Assembly (NCBI RefSeq): GCF_000715075.1
Contig: NC_134084.1
Coordinates: forward strand, 1,924,501 to 1,988,500
Origin: Nicotiana tabacum
Lineage: Eukaryota > Streptophyta > Magnoliopsida > Solanales > Solanaceae
Direction of reading: 5' to 3'
Length of the DNA stretch: 64,000 nt
In this document: positions 23,801-35,884 of the stretch, one piece after another
How the letters are laid out: every line of letters starts with the position of its first letter
Position numbering within the stretch: the stretch's first letter is position 1
The notes under the pieces: generated by a model
Seen by the model: the letters and a program-made list of their open reading frames with translations, nothing else
Database searches by the model: none
What the model was told of the DNA's origin: nothing
Translations under genes and position numbers: made by a program

Positions 23801-25604
23801 TCAGTCACAAGATTGAAGATCAATCAAAGAGAGAAACTCAGCATATCAATAGATGCACAAACACTCGGCATACGAGGCCAAACCTATTGACAAAAAGAAA
23901 TAGCATGCAATACTAACACAAAACTCAATAGATAGCAAACATTCGAGACATGATAGTTCAGTAGGTCAAATCACATTGAATCAGTAGTGAAGAAAACATC
24001 GAATATCAAAAGCATGCGAAAGTCTTACAGTAGCAAGTAGGGAAACCCCTTTGAAAAATCACGGTTTTAATCATAGTCAAGTTTCAAAGATAACAGAAAC
24101 CTAGAATCAGAGGAACCACGTAAAGGAAAAAGAGATTCTGAAACAAAGAACTTCAAATCGAGTCAAGTATTCAAACAAACGATTTCAAACCCAAAGACAT
24201 AGGTTCTTTCAACAATAGTAGAACTCAAAAGATGATAGGCAAACAAATCAAACAGACTTAACTAAACAAGCACTCATATAACAAACAGTCAAAGAAATTA
24301 AGGTTTTCAACAACAACAAGTTCGAAAGATAGTAAGCAGACGAGTTAAGCAAGGATTTAAACGAACAAGCACACATCTTAAACATATTAAAAAGTCAGAG
24401 AAGAGATTTTTGAAATAATTTAACCGGAAAAACCCTAATCAGAAAAGATAAAGAGTTTCGAAAGTAAAGTTTAAAGAAACTTCGAGAAAAATTCTTAGAA
24501 GCTCAAAGCAAACATAGAGCTAAAGCAGATCTTAAAGAAATCGAAAGAACCTTAGAGATTAGGGTTTAAGAAGAAACCAAAAGCAACGAGAAAGGCCTTG
24601 AAAGCTACCGATCTAACCAGGAGAGTCAAAGGTCTGACTCGAATGGCCATGGCTGGCCGGAGAAAGGTTAAAGACGGCCGGAGAAAGGCCATGAACTAAA
24701 ATCGAACAAAGGTTGGACCAGAGTATTTTAAGATCTGTCCTTGAAACCATAAGAGCAAACATGTAGGAGTCATGGAAGGCTGGTACAGGTCTTAGATGAT
24801 CCTGGAGAGCCATAGATTAGGGTAGATTAGGGTGACGGTAATTAGGGTCTGATGTTGTTGTAGAGAGGATTTAAGAGAAGGGGAGATTCAGAGGCAGCGT
24901 ATGGTGGGAAATGATAGGGTTTAGGGGGGTCATTTGGGTTTAATTAGGAAAGGGGTAATGAGAGTCGTTGATCTAAACGATCAACGGTTGGGATTAGGTG
25001 GGAGTCCAGGTGGGTTATTTAAACGAGTGGAGGGTTGGATTTACTCGGTATTGTGTCGGGGTTTAATAGGAATTGGGCCAAGGTATTTGGGATTCAAATT
25101 AGGGTCGAATTTAGGCTATAATCGAAATAGAATGGGGCTAACATTTAAATAGCCAATTTTTCCCATTTATTTTATAAAAACAATAGCAAATTAAATTTTG
25201 AAAATAAACTAAAAGCACTAAAATGACTTATAACATATAATTATCAAATTAAAAATACTGGACTTAATTTTTATTGATATAAACGCAATTAAATCCAAAA
25301 AGCGGCTAATATTGCAATTATATGCAATTCAGCTTTAAAAAATATTAAATAAATTTGTAAAAATGTACAAAAAATTATATTAGCTATATTTTAATGCAAA
25401 TATGAGGATCCAATAAGTCAATCACCAAAATGATAATTTTGGGAATTATTATTGGACTTTTTATGAATAAAAATAAGGGAATAAATTGGTTTAAAAATAT
25501 TTAAAAATTAAGAAAATAATTGGACATACTTATATATGCATACATATGGTATTTTGAAAGTATTTTGCATATTAAAATATACGGGAAAAAATTGGGTATC
25601 AACA
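20829..25604 (-). mobile_element. Giant solo LTR (Ogre/Tat-type) splitting the 90-bp array
   Basis: GTAGA stands at 20824-20828 and again at 25605-25609, a 5-bp target duplication, and the array continues in register across the insertion. On the minus strand the insert starts TGTTGATACCC and ends GGGGCACACAA, close to TG..CA (one extra base at the end). At about 4.78 kb it has no gag/pol and no second LTR, so it is best read as a solo LTR left by recombination. The segment GTGCCTAACACATTCC near 21020 (minus strand) resembles sequence in the other giant LTR at 51056-55129. Around 21755-22365 a motif like CCTATAGGCATGATATCTA recurs roughly every 60 bp. Small ORFs inside (such as 22566-22811) are not credible genes. 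Confidence 0.8.
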
Positions 25605-25830
25605 GTAGAATTCCGTCGTGGTTTGAACAAGGTCGAACTTATGCTTTCGTCGATGGCCTTGGCCATTGGGATGTCACTTCGAACTGTCGTCAAAGTAGAA
25701 TCCCGTCGTGGTTCGAACGAGGTCGAATTTATACTTTCGTCGACAGCCTTGTCCATTGGGATGTTGCTTCGAACTGTCGTCGAAGCAGAGTCCCGTCGTG
25801 GTTCGAACGAGGTCAAACTTATACTTTTGG
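25605..25830. repeat. 90-bp tandem array, right part
   Basis: About 2.5 further units of the array at 20241-20828, resuming directly after the duplicated GTAGA. Confidence 0.93.
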
Positions 25831-25875
25831 AGATTTGATCATATTCCCATAGGAAGATGTCACATGTCAACTAGT

Positions 25876-26040
25876 GGAGATCTGGTTCTGTATACAAAAT
25901 GGAGATTCGATTCCGTACGTACAATGGAGATCTGATTCCATACATACAATGGAGATTTGATTCCGTTCATACAATGGAGATTTGATTCCATACATACAAT
26001 GGAGATTTGATTCCGTACATACAATGGAGGTTTGATTATC
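25876..26040. repeat. 25-bp tandem array
   Basis: Roughly seven units of a 25-bp sequence such as GAGATTTGATTCCATACATA, between the 90-bp array and the integrase remnant of the Tat-lineage element. Confidence 0.9.
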
Positions 26041-26099
26041 TATATGTAGTCCATTCATTACTTCGATCCGAAGTTTATACCAACGGGTCGAGGTGATGA

Positions 26100-27480
26100 A
26101 CAATATGTCAACCCTTAAGGTGTCCCCCTCGCTACCTCGTTAAAAACCTCCCTGGGAAAACCCGATTAGGACAAAACCCGGGTGAGGGAAAAAGAGTACA
26201 ACTTAGGTGACGCCTTCTTTTAGAAGTGGAAGTACTTGAGATGGGCGACGTTCCAGTTGTTTTGGAGTAGTTTTCCCTCCATTGTTTCTAGCTGGAAAGC
26301 TCTTTTGTTTGCCGTTGCTACGATTTTGTATGGTCCGTCCCAGTTTGTTCCCAATTTTCTCTCATTAGGGTCCTTCGAAGCTTGTGTTTTAGCCTTGAGG
26401 ATGTAATCTCTGACTTTGAGAGGTCGTACCTTGGCTCTTTTGTTGTAGTACCTTTCTACTTGTTGTTTTTAGGCTACCATTCTTATGTGGGCCATGTCTC
26501 TTCGTTCTTCAACTTCATCCAGATCTTGTAGTCTACTTTCGTCGTTGACTGTTCCGCTCTCGTTGGAGTATCTCAAACTGGGCTCCCCGACCTCGATAGG
26601 TATGACTGTGTCGGTCCCGTAGACCAGTGAATATGGCGTTTCTCCTGTGCTGGTTTTTGGCGTAGTGCGGTATGCCCATAATACCTCCGGTAGTAGTTTA
26701 GGCCACAGCCCTTTAGCTTCTTCAAGCTTCTTTTTCAATATGTTCAATATCACTTTATTGGAGGATTCGGCTTGACCATTGGTGGTAGGGTGGTAAGGCG
26801 TGGAGAGTATCTGTTTGATGTGACATTTTTCGAAAAACTCGGTCGTTCTTTTTCCGACGAACTGAGGTCCGTTGTCGCAATTGATCTCTTTGGGGATGCC
26901 ATAATGGCATATAATTTTTTCCATATGAAGGCAATGACCTCCTGCTCACGTATCTGAGTGTATGCACCTGCTTCCACCCATTTAGAGAAATAGTCAGTTA
27001 AAACCAAAAGGAAGCGTACCTTACCTCATCCTACTGGGAGGGAGCCGACTATGTCCTTTCCCCATTTTATGAATGGCCATGGCGAAGTGACGGAGTGAAG
27101 GAGTTCCCTTACTTTGTGTATCATAGGGGCATACTTTTGACATTGTTCACATCTCCTAACATAGTCGTCGGCTTCTTTTTTTATGGTGGTCCAGTAGTAT
27201 CTGGCGCGAATGAGGCATCTGACGAGGGTGCGGTTTCCCGTGCGGGCGCCACAGTGCCCCTCGTGTACTTCTTCTAGTACTCGCCTCGTTTGATGCGGCC
27301 CAAGACATTTGGCTAGGGGCCTCCAAACGTCCTTTTGTAGAGATCGCTGTTTACTAGGCTGTACCCGGTTGCCTGCACCCGGAGTTTTTTGGCTTATTTT
27401 TTTGTCTTGCAGGAGTGTTCCATCCTACAAATAGGCTACGAAGCGGTTATGCCAGTCCCAAGTTAGGTTTAATGAACTTT
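26100..27480 (-). pseudogene. Ty3/gypsy integrase remnant (Tat-lineage)
   Basis: On the minus strand, in order: the CxxC half of the zinc-binding domain (CEQCQKYAPMIHK, about 27150), the start of the catalytic core (LTDYFSKWVEA at about 27000), a frameshift near 26925, then the rest of the core in 26924-26469 (CDNGPQFVGK; STPYHPTTNGQAESSNK; WAYRTTPKTSTGETPY). The Asp and Glu of the D-D-35-E triad are visible in DNGPQF and QAESSNK. Downstream to about 26220 the frame continues with KLGTNWDGPYKIV, the integrase C-terminal motif, after a stop at 26469. The RT part expected upstream is missing. It is inactive. Confidence 0.88.
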
Positions 27481-27489
27481 GTAAAAGTT

Positions 27490-29777
27490 AAACTGTGGGA
27501 TGGTTGGTTTGTCTTTTGAGTGGAGCTAATGAGATAAGGAGAAATGTGCATTGTTTTGAAAATGTAAGAGCCACTTGAATTGGAAAAGAAAAAAAATATA
27601 GTTGTATTGCTGTGAAAAATATTCATTGATAGTGGTAGCTCTTGATATAATTGTGCTTACAGAAGTATGGGGTAATATACATTGATGTGAAGGTGGAGTT
27701 TGGTTTGACATAAGTATGAGGTTTGAATTTTAAACTATGTAATTAAAGTGCTTAGGGAGGTGTAGCCACTCGTATATCTAAATGTATCCTACCCGACCTG
27801 CAACCTACATTACAACCAGTTAAAAGTCCTACTTGATCCTAGATTGAATGAGCTCGATTAGTAGAGTAGTACACTACGGGCAAGCCTATGGTTAATCTTT
27901 TGTGGCATATGAATGTTATTTTTGAGAGTGAGTAAATTCTTCTATCTTGAGTTCATAAGTGTTCTTAAATTTTATTGTGTGGAACTACTCTCTTTTGTAT
28001 TGTGAGGGCACTTGATTCATGAAAGAAAGGTAATGTCATAGACCTCCATGTTAGAGTGAGTTTTGAATGATGTATGGTACTTGTGAGTCAATTCTTGAGG
28101 TGAAGATATTACGCTTTTGTGCTTAGTCTATTTTGAATATTCTTGGTGTGATGAGTTAGGAGAATTGTTTAAAAGGGTCATGTCTATATGAAGTGTTGTT
28201 TGATTGCTCGAGGACGAGCAAGGATTTAAGTGTGGGGTGTTGATGATCGGCTATAATTACGTATTTTAATCGCTTACACTCTAAATTACTGCACTTTAAT
28301 TGAGTTTGAACTTTAATCGCTAGTGTTTTGCATTAATTGTGTATTTTCTGCCTTGTAGGAGTGATTTCGAGCTATGTAGATATTATCGAATGAATTCAAG
28401 TGATTTGGAACTTTGAAGTCTGGGTAAAAGCCTAAGGAATCAAGACGGGATCGTGTTCGGGGATCAACGGATGGTAGTTAAGAACGAAACGGAGAATCTA
28501 GCGGGCATACGGCTCATTCTCTAGTAAAATGCACATAACTTTTCGCTCAGAACTCCGTTTGGGTTCCACAATATATAGTTAGAAAGCTATTTAAAAGTGA
28601 TACAACTTTCATGTTTTACGTTTTCCTGAATTCTTACTAGCTCGACATGTGGAGCGGCGCGGGGTGTGCCGCGCCTGTGGAAATTTCCTGCAACCTGTCA
28701 GAATCAGCGATATGAACTTTCCCACTACCGCCTCGCATGTCGCATCGCCCCATGTGGCACAATAGTGTAAATTTTACAGAGTGATTGTCCTATTTCACGC
28801 GGGAGAAGGTGTTTTTGTGTGGGCCCGACCCTACTTGGTATAAATATATGTAAAATGTTATTTTGAGGAGGGGGACATACTTTTGACATAATTTAAACCT
28901 AAGGAGGCTAAGGAGATCGGGGATTCGACCTAAGGATGCAAGAACACACTAGGAGCAAGGCGGAGAATTCTTCTACGAGTTTTTCACTTCCTTCTTCCTA
29001 TTTTCATTATTGGTTATAAATGTTAGTATTGTAGTTATGCATACTATTATGAATAGCTAATTTGTTATCTAAGGTTTTGATGGAACCTATTGGAGGATGA
29101 TTTTCCTGTTACATTAAAATAGATTTTTTGTAGCTTTTTACATAATTGTTCAACTACGTTTATATTATGGTTGGTTGAAGAGCTCTCAATTGATTGTGCC
29201 TACTTAGTGTGTATTACTCGGGAGAGAGTGCATATTTAGGTAGTTGTTGAACAACATCACTCCTAACATATATGAGGAATCAATACGAAGGGTTTAAAGG
29301 TGGGATTAGGGATAACAAAACCTTGGTGTGATCCGAGTGAGCCGTACTTAATGCCAGCTAGCGTAATTCAGGAGAATATGTCTAGTAAATTGTGGTAATT
29401 ACTCGGGAGAGAGTTACAACAGTCAGAGTGCTCATGATCGGTAGAGAAGACTTAGGCAAACTTATAGATAACGCAACGGAAAGGATTCCGACAATAAGGG
29501 AAATCATAACTCTAGACCTCCTTAATCTTGTCTCCAATTCTTATCCTTGTTAATCGATAGTTTTACTACTTTCTAGTATTTGTGAGTTAGTTAGATAAAA
29601 ATAAACATTATAATCTATATAATTAGGAAGTTGTTTGGACTTGTGTTTCTTAGCAATATTGGACAACTGTAGCTAAACCTTAGTTCTCTGTGGGATTCGA
29701 CTCCGGACTTGTAAACCGGATTATATTTACAACGACCGCTTAGTCCTTTTTATAAAGCATAATTGGGCGTGATCACA
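27490..29777 (+). mobile_element. 3' end of an Athila-like Ty3/gypsy element
   Basis: Untranslated internal sequence (27490-28227) leads to CTCGAGGACGAGCAAGG and a polypurine tract AAGTGTGGGG (28228-28237), then an LTR (28238-29777). The combination of GAGGACGAGCAA, the tract and an LTR starting TGTTGATGATCGGC is typical of Athila-like elements as I remember them. No coding region remains. The left edge near 27480-27490 joins the Tat-lineage integrase without a recognisable duplication. Confidence 0.7.
28238..29777 (+). repeat. 3' LTR of the Athila-like element
   Basis: It starts TGTTGATGATC directly after the polypurine tract and ends GTGATCACA, giving short inverted ends TG..CA and about 1.54 kb. 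The segment GTGGGATTCGACTCCGG near 29690 is typical of the LTR 3' region in this group. Confidence 0.72.
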
Positions 29778-31347
29778 AATAAAATTATCAGAATTATTTA
29801 CTTGTATGCTATTTGGGAATTTGAGATTGCTGACTTCACTAATAAGGATCGGGAACTTCTACCACATTATCGTTATGCTAGTATTTCATTTATATAGGAA
29901 AAAAATTCTCAGTGTAGTGATGGATGAAGAGTAGCTTTTGAACTATCTTTGCTTCAACATGAGATTGGTTTATATGATAAATTGAAAGAGAATATTTTAT
30001 TATTAATCTCTGAAAGCTCTCTACAATTCTCTATTTCTCCACACATAAAATAAGTAACTAATGTCTTATTTATAATAGTACGAAACTTATTTCAACTAAA
30101 AACATAAATGTCTATTCCTATATTAATTATGACTACAAATCCTATTTAGACATGAATTAAATAATTTTGCAAATACCAAATCCTAAATAATTTAGATATT
30201 CTACTACAGCTTTGAATTAGTTTTCCAACATAAATGACAATTGATCAGATTTTAGATGTTTAAGATTATTTTTTCATGTTACTAGATGTGACAAAATTTA
30301 GAGTTCCTTTTCATTTCAAATGTTTCTTTAATTTTGCTGAGTATGACTTTCACTTGAGAAATATATTGCTTTTGAAAATTTATAACTGAGCCTATGATAT
30401 GTGCAAGTTAGACATGGTGGTGTTGAATTGTCTTATGAAGCATCAAATAGGGTTAAATAATTACTCCCTCTGTCACGAGTTCGAATTTTGCCGCAGATAC
30501 TGTTGAAAAAAAATTACTACAATATTTATATTAAACAGAAATAAAAACAGTAACAACTTATCAAAATAAATACTGTATTCGTGGCAAGTTACTGCCTTGA
30601 AAGCGATTTTTGTCCGACTAGGATGCAAACCGTTACGACCATAGCTTCCTAACACGTGTACTCATGACTGAAAGTTTGGAGTTTATAAAAAAATAATTCC
30701 CCAGAAGAATAGCAAGGTCAAACATGGTTAGAAAATTGAAGAGCTTAATATTGTTCAGAAAATTTAATACCAAAAGGATGTTAGCACGTAGAATCATTTG
30801 GTTTAATCCCAAATCCAGATGTACAAGAGAGTAAACTGTTACATCCCAATTTAATGCAGATGTACAGTGCTAAATTATTTGTGCATGTCACTAATGTTTT
30901 TTAGGTGCCCTAATACTCTTTATTCAGTATACAATTCTTCTAACAAGAAAAAACCTATTGATGAACCAAAAACAAATTGGTGAACACAATCGTCAGGACA
31001 AGATTTTACCAACCTTCTCAAGTTTAGTCGGAATGGAGAAACTCCTGGTAAGAGCTGCAAATGGCGGTTCCAACCTTCTCAAGTTTAGTCAGAATGGAAA
31101 AACTTCTGGTTGTGGGCCCTATGCAGCACGAATCTTGATAAAAGAAACAAAAAGGATAAAAAACTATTACATCTCATCAATTGCATATAGTCAAAAGGAT
31201 AAAATCTAATCGGAGAAACTCCTGGTAAGAAGCGTTTTCCCCTTTTAGTGGGCCCCACGCGTGCATAAAAATGGACACAAACTATTACATATCATCATAT
31301 AACTATGACTAAAGAATGTAGTTACTGATGGTTGAAGGAAATCATTC
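29778..31347. other. AT-rich intergenic region with a small direct duplication
   Basis: No coding region is supported to about 30950. At 31009-31320 a segment containing CCAACCTTCTCAAGTTTAGT and GGAGAAACTCCTGGTAAGA is present in two to three diverged copies; it forms the 3' flank, perhaps the 3' UTR, of the coiled-coil gene. The 83-residue frame at 30958-31209 runs through these repeats and is not credible. Confidence 0.5.
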
Positions 31348-34300
31348 CTATGGCGCGCTCCTTCGACCAAATTCAGTTAACAGAATCCTTTTATAATAGT
31401 CAGAGCGACTACGATGATAATCAATCCATACACATAATTGTCTAATCGCCTCTCGCTTTTCCTCCTTTAATACCAACATTGATTCCTCTTGATCCTTGAT
31501 CATTTTCTCTAGTTCTCTAACTTTATTCTCTAACTTCCAAACTTTCTCTCTATATTTCAATATCTCAGCTTCTTTATCATCACATTGTGTAAGTAAACAA
31601 TCAAAATCATCTTTAACATGTGACATTGCTTTGTTTTTCCTCATCACCCAATCTTTTACGAACTTCAACTCACACGAAACCTTAGATATTCGATTCAAGA
31701 AATGAGCCGTGCATTCCTCAAACTTTAGTGCCACGGCGTCTAGTGAACCTAACATATCACTTGCTGTCAATGATATATCCTTAATTCCCCTTAGCCTCAT
31801 TTCATGCCTTGCATTTTTCTCCTTGAGATCTTTGTTTTCCTTTTCGTACGAGTTCCTGGTTTTTTGGTACCACTCCTTGTTCTCTATATGCAATTGTTCT
31901 GCTACTCGGATCCTTCTGCTCAAGATTCGTAAACTGTCCTCAAACGTCTTGCGTAGTTCCTCAGTCATTTCTTCTAGTTTTCTTTCAGCATTGTGAAAAT
32001 TTGATTTGGATTCTTCTAACCTTATTTGCATTTGTTTATGTTCCTCTTTTGACTTGTTTGCGATAATTTCCATTCCTCTTATATTTTTCTCATGCTCCGC
32101 GATCTTGATAGTCAATTCAGTGTTTTTCTTTTCCATCTGCTTAAGGCTTTGTGAAAATTCATGTTTCTCTTTCTCAAGCTGAGATTTCAATCTTGATTTT
32201 TCAGTTTCTGCTGTTGAAATTCGCGCTGTTAACGTTGAATTCTGAGTAGACATATCGTTCATATAAGCCTCGAGTTTCTTCTGAAGAATTCCTACCTCTG
32301 CTTCTTTTCCTAATAGTTTTGTTTCCAACTCCATAATCTTATCATTCAGCTTTTCTTTTTGTAATTCTAAATGATAAGCTTCTTGATTCATATCCATTAT
32401 CTTCTCTTTCAAGTCACTTGTTTCTTTCGCGAGTGATTTCACCTCCGAGTTTAACCCTTCCTTCTCTTTTGTTACCCCTTTCTCTGACAACGTCGTGCTT
32501 GTTAATTTCACTTTCATGTTTTCTATCTGAAGTTGACATTCTGATACTTCTTGAGTTTTCTCTTTTAGTAATGACTCTAGCTCGTATTTCTGGTTTCTCA
32601 AGGCTTCCAACTCATGTTGCAGATAATCAGTCCTTTCTGTTAAATCAAGAAATTGTGTTCTTTCTGTTACGTCCTTGACTTGATCCGATCCTTTTTTGGT
32701 TTCGTGTAACAATTTTTCTTCCAATTCATTCCTTTCAGCGTGTAAACGGTCCACTTCTTTCTGCAGACCAGTTGATTTTGCCATCAGATCGTCGATTCTT
32801 GACTTTGATTTCTGTTGATTCTCCTTAAATTTTTTAAGAAGTTGAGAAAATTGATCATCTTTCTTTTTGAATGTTGCTTGTAGTTCTAAGACGCGAGCTT
32901 GCAATCCTGAATTATTTTCTTCTATTCGTTTAACTTCATTTAACTTGTACACGGTTTGCTCCTCGAGTTCTCTCTTCTGAACACATAAGTTATCTAATTC
33001 AAGCTTCATTGTAGCAACTTGATCTTCTAACTCTTTCATTTGAGACAATCTCTCCCTCTCGCGAAGTTCAAATTTATCGTTCAGAGACAAGATCGCGTCT
33101 TCTTTTTCTTTCACTTTCTCCTTTAACAATGTAGATTCATTTATCAACGTCTCTTCGCCTTGAATCCTAAGGTCTTTGAAGAATTCCTCTGGCTCAGACA
33201 CTCGGCCAAAAGACATCGATTTCTCAAATTTTTCCACATCAAAATCCATAGATTCAACCTTAACTTCACTTTTCGAAGTTATTTTGTCCTTCAAAATTGC
33301 ATCCTCTACATCTAAAGTCTCACAATTAGAACAAGACGAGTTACTTTTGGTAGCCATTTCCTCAGGGGTATAATATAATTCTGAATTCGAGCACGAAGAT
33401 GATTGAGAAGACGAATCACCCTCGTGTTCTTCGTGAAGTTTTTTCCTTACTTCACTTTTGAGATTATCATACATAGAATAGAGGGATTGGTATTGTTTGT
33501 GGAATTCATCAACAAGTTGAAGTAGTTCTGATCTTCTCTGCAAATTCCCTTCTCTACTACCTTGGTTTAATCTCTTAATTAGCTTTGCTATTCTCTTTAC
33601 TTTGTTCTCTATTTCTGCAAAGAACAAAAACACAAGTTAGGATTCTCTTATTTTATAAAACGATACATTATGAGACGACGAAAAACAGCAAAACCACAGA
33701 GTACAGTATATAACGATACATTAGAAATGACGAAAAACAGCAAAACCAAACAGGATTTTAAGTTTGACACAGTTATACACAAAGCAAATTAAGGATTTAG
33801 AGTCAGTGCGTTCAAAATAAGTGTAATCTTATTATATGTATACATTTTATATTCGTTTTCATACTTTTACATAGTTCGAACTGAAAGTAATGTGTTCAAT
33901 TGAACTTATTGAAGCCATTCTAGATCCGCCTTTATTATACACCTTGTTAAAGTCACATAAGCTCTTATAAAGAAACTTGGATGTCACAGAACTTAATAAT
34001 TATTGTACAGTACAATACAGTCAATACCAAACAAGGAAAAAGTTATATTAAACAATAACAAATAATGCAGTCTAACCAGACATTATTTCGACAAGACAAT
34101 ACAGTGAGATATAATACAATATAAAACGACATATTACTAAATGAAAGAAAACATCAAGCCAAACAAGCTCTTAAATTTGCCATCATTATATATAGAGGCG
34201 AATCCATGATATAGAGTTAATTGGTTTATAATAAGTGTAATCTTATTATATGTATTACATTTTATATATAGTTCAAGCTGAAAACAATGTGTTCAATTGA

Positions 34301-35053
34301 ACTCATTGAAGCCATTCTAGACCGCCTAGTTAAAGTCACATAAGCTCTTATAAAAAAAACTTGGATATCACAGAATAATTATTATACAGTACAATACAGT
34401 CAATACCAAACAAGAAAAAAGTTATATAAAACAATAACAAACAATATAGTCTAACCAGACATTGTTTCAACAAGATATACAGTAGGATATAATACAATAT
34501 AAAACGACACATTACGAAATGAAGAAAAACATCAAGCCAAGCAAGCTGTTAAGTTTGCCACTATTATATACATAGGCGAATGCACGATATAGAGTTAGTT
34601 GGTTCAGAATAAGTATAATCTTATCATATGTATTACGCTTTATATTCTTTTTTGCACATGTTTAGATAGTTCGAGTTGAATGCAATATGTTCCATTAAAC
34701 TCATAGAACCTATTCTAGATCCGCCATTACTTATACACCTAGTTGCATTAAGTTTTGCCACCATTTATGCATTTTCTTGACAGGATGATCAGCAACTTAC
34801 TGCGAACTAGTTGCCATTCTGTATACCACATAAATCCGCGTTCAGGGTAAATTTGTGCGCGAAGATGTGCTTTAAATTGCCTTCTTTTTGCCTCTAACGC
34901 GTTATCCCACAACCTCCAATAACATTCAAAGGGTCGAGGTTGTTCTGGAATTGAATAATTACCTATTTTTATCCATTTCAACTGTTCTTCTTTTTCAAGA
35001 TCAATATGACTCCCAAATGCCTTCATTGCTTCTTTCCAACTACGCTTCGTCAT
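31348..35053 (-). CDS. NAB-domain long coiled-coil protein (CIP1/NETWORKED-like)
   Basis: Two exons: 34963-35053 and 31348-33614, with a donor GTAATT, an acceptor TTTGCAG and a phase that joins Gly/Glu codons correctly; 785 residues. The start is the ATG at 35051-35053 (MTKRSWKEAMKAFGSHIDLE); the upstream frame has no ATG, and this start matches relatives. Residues 1-90 form a NAB (NET actin-binding/KIP1-like) domain with EEQLKWIKIEIENKVKRI and LVDEFHKQYQSLYSMYDNL. A Ser-rich linker follows, then about 600 residues of heptad-type Glu/Lys/Leu coiled coil, and a conserved end EAIRQLCVWIDYHRSRSDYY. Relatives such as COP1-interactive protein 1 and NETWORKED proteins bind actin or membranes; the same role here is inference. 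The 1.35-kb intron contains a 398-bp tandem repeat. The frame is fully open. Confidence 0.92.
33650..34740. repeat. 398-bp tandem repeat in the intron of the coiled-coil gene
   Basis: About 2.6 units: the marker GTTCAATTGAAC near 33893 recurs at about 34291 and, as GTTCCATTAAAC, at 34689. Units share CAGTACAATACAGTCAATACC, TAACCAGACATT and CACATAAGCTCTTATAAA. It is confined to the intron. Confidence 0.9.
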
Positions 35054-35667
35054 GTCTGTCCCCAAACTTTCAATGAATATTAATGCTCGAAATTGGCTGC
35101 TGGCATCAAAATTGTTTCTTCAACTGCATTAAAGAGAGGAAATGGTAAATAACTAGTTACAATTTGAATAAAAGTCAGTATCCAAGAATTCTAACAACAA
35201 AAAGAACACAGTAGACTCTTGGCTCAAACAGACGAAAAGAGACAATAGATCAGTGACAACAACAGAAATCAGAAAAATAATATAAGTATCGTAAGAGCCA
35301 GAAAATAGATGAAAATGCAATAACAATACTCAATAAATATGGTCTGATGCTATGAAAAACGAAAAAATAGTGGGATTAAAGGAATGCAAAGATATTACAT
35401 CTTTAGTTTTAACCTGTGACCTAGAGCAACATCTAATCCACTTTTACTACATGCACTACAAGATTCCCTTATGTCAAAGCGATTCAACAATTTATATATA
35501 TACAAAAAAGACGAAGTTATTTTTACCCTATTTGCAATAATTTTGAGACGAAGAGGCTTCAATTAAACCCCTTTTGGAACATGTAGCTCTCCCCTGGCAG
35601 GGGCAGAACTAGGTGGACAGATTCACCCGAAAATTACATTATATCTGTAAGGTCAATTTTTTTTTCA
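35054..35667. other. 5' flank of the coiled-coil gene
   Basis: It should contain the 5' UTR and promoter of the minus-strand gene; no clear TATA box was identified. Short frames here are not supported. Confidence 0.45.
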
Positions 35668-35684
35668 TATACATATATTAGAAG

Positions 35685-35867
35685 CGAAGAGGAGCCTTGG
35701 CATAACTGGTAAAGTTGTTGTCATGTGATCAGGAGGTTACGGGTTCAAGTCGTGGAAACAGCCTCTTGCAGAAATACAGGGTAAAGGCTGCGTACAATAA
35801 ACCTTTGTGGTCCGGCTCTTCCTCGGACTCCGTGCATAGCGGGAGCTTAATGTACCGGGCTACCCTT
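35685..35867 (+). mobile_element. TS-type SINE with 17-bp TSD
   Basis: The head contains TTACGGGTTCAAGTCGTGGA (B-box region) and the body TGGTCCGGCTCTTCCTCGGA and GCATAGCGGGAGCTTAATG, the usual TS-SINE modules. TATACATATATTAGAAG flanks it perfectly at 35668-35684 and 35868-35884. A complete duplication suggests a fairly recent insertion. Confidence 0.92.
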
Positions 35868-35884
35868 TATACATATATTAGAAG

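Larger units (their letters stand above)
16650..27480 (-). mobile_element. 3' half of a Tat-lineage Ty3/gypsy retrotransposon
   Basis: Reading right to left: integrase (27480-26100), a 25-bp tandem array, a 90-bp tandem array, a long ORF in the opposite direction (17480-20070, +), a purine-rich tract on the minus strand near 17032-17045 and an LTR to its left. Tat-lineage elements (Grande/Ogre relatives) are known to carry an extra ORF, sometimes antisense, between pol and the 3' LTR, which matches. The 5' half (5' LTR, gag, protease, RT) is absent; at 27480 the sequence switches to another element. A 4.8-kb solo LTR interrupts the 90-bp array. Confidence 0.75.

Noticed and set aside
30958..31209. 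83-codon plus-strand frame beside the coiled-coil gene
   Set aside because: It crosses imperfect direct repeats, with no homology recognised and no promoter context.
35054..35065. Upstream extension of the NAB-domain frame
   Set aside because: The codon at 35063-35065 is TTG; the ATG at 35051-35053 gives the start expected for the family.
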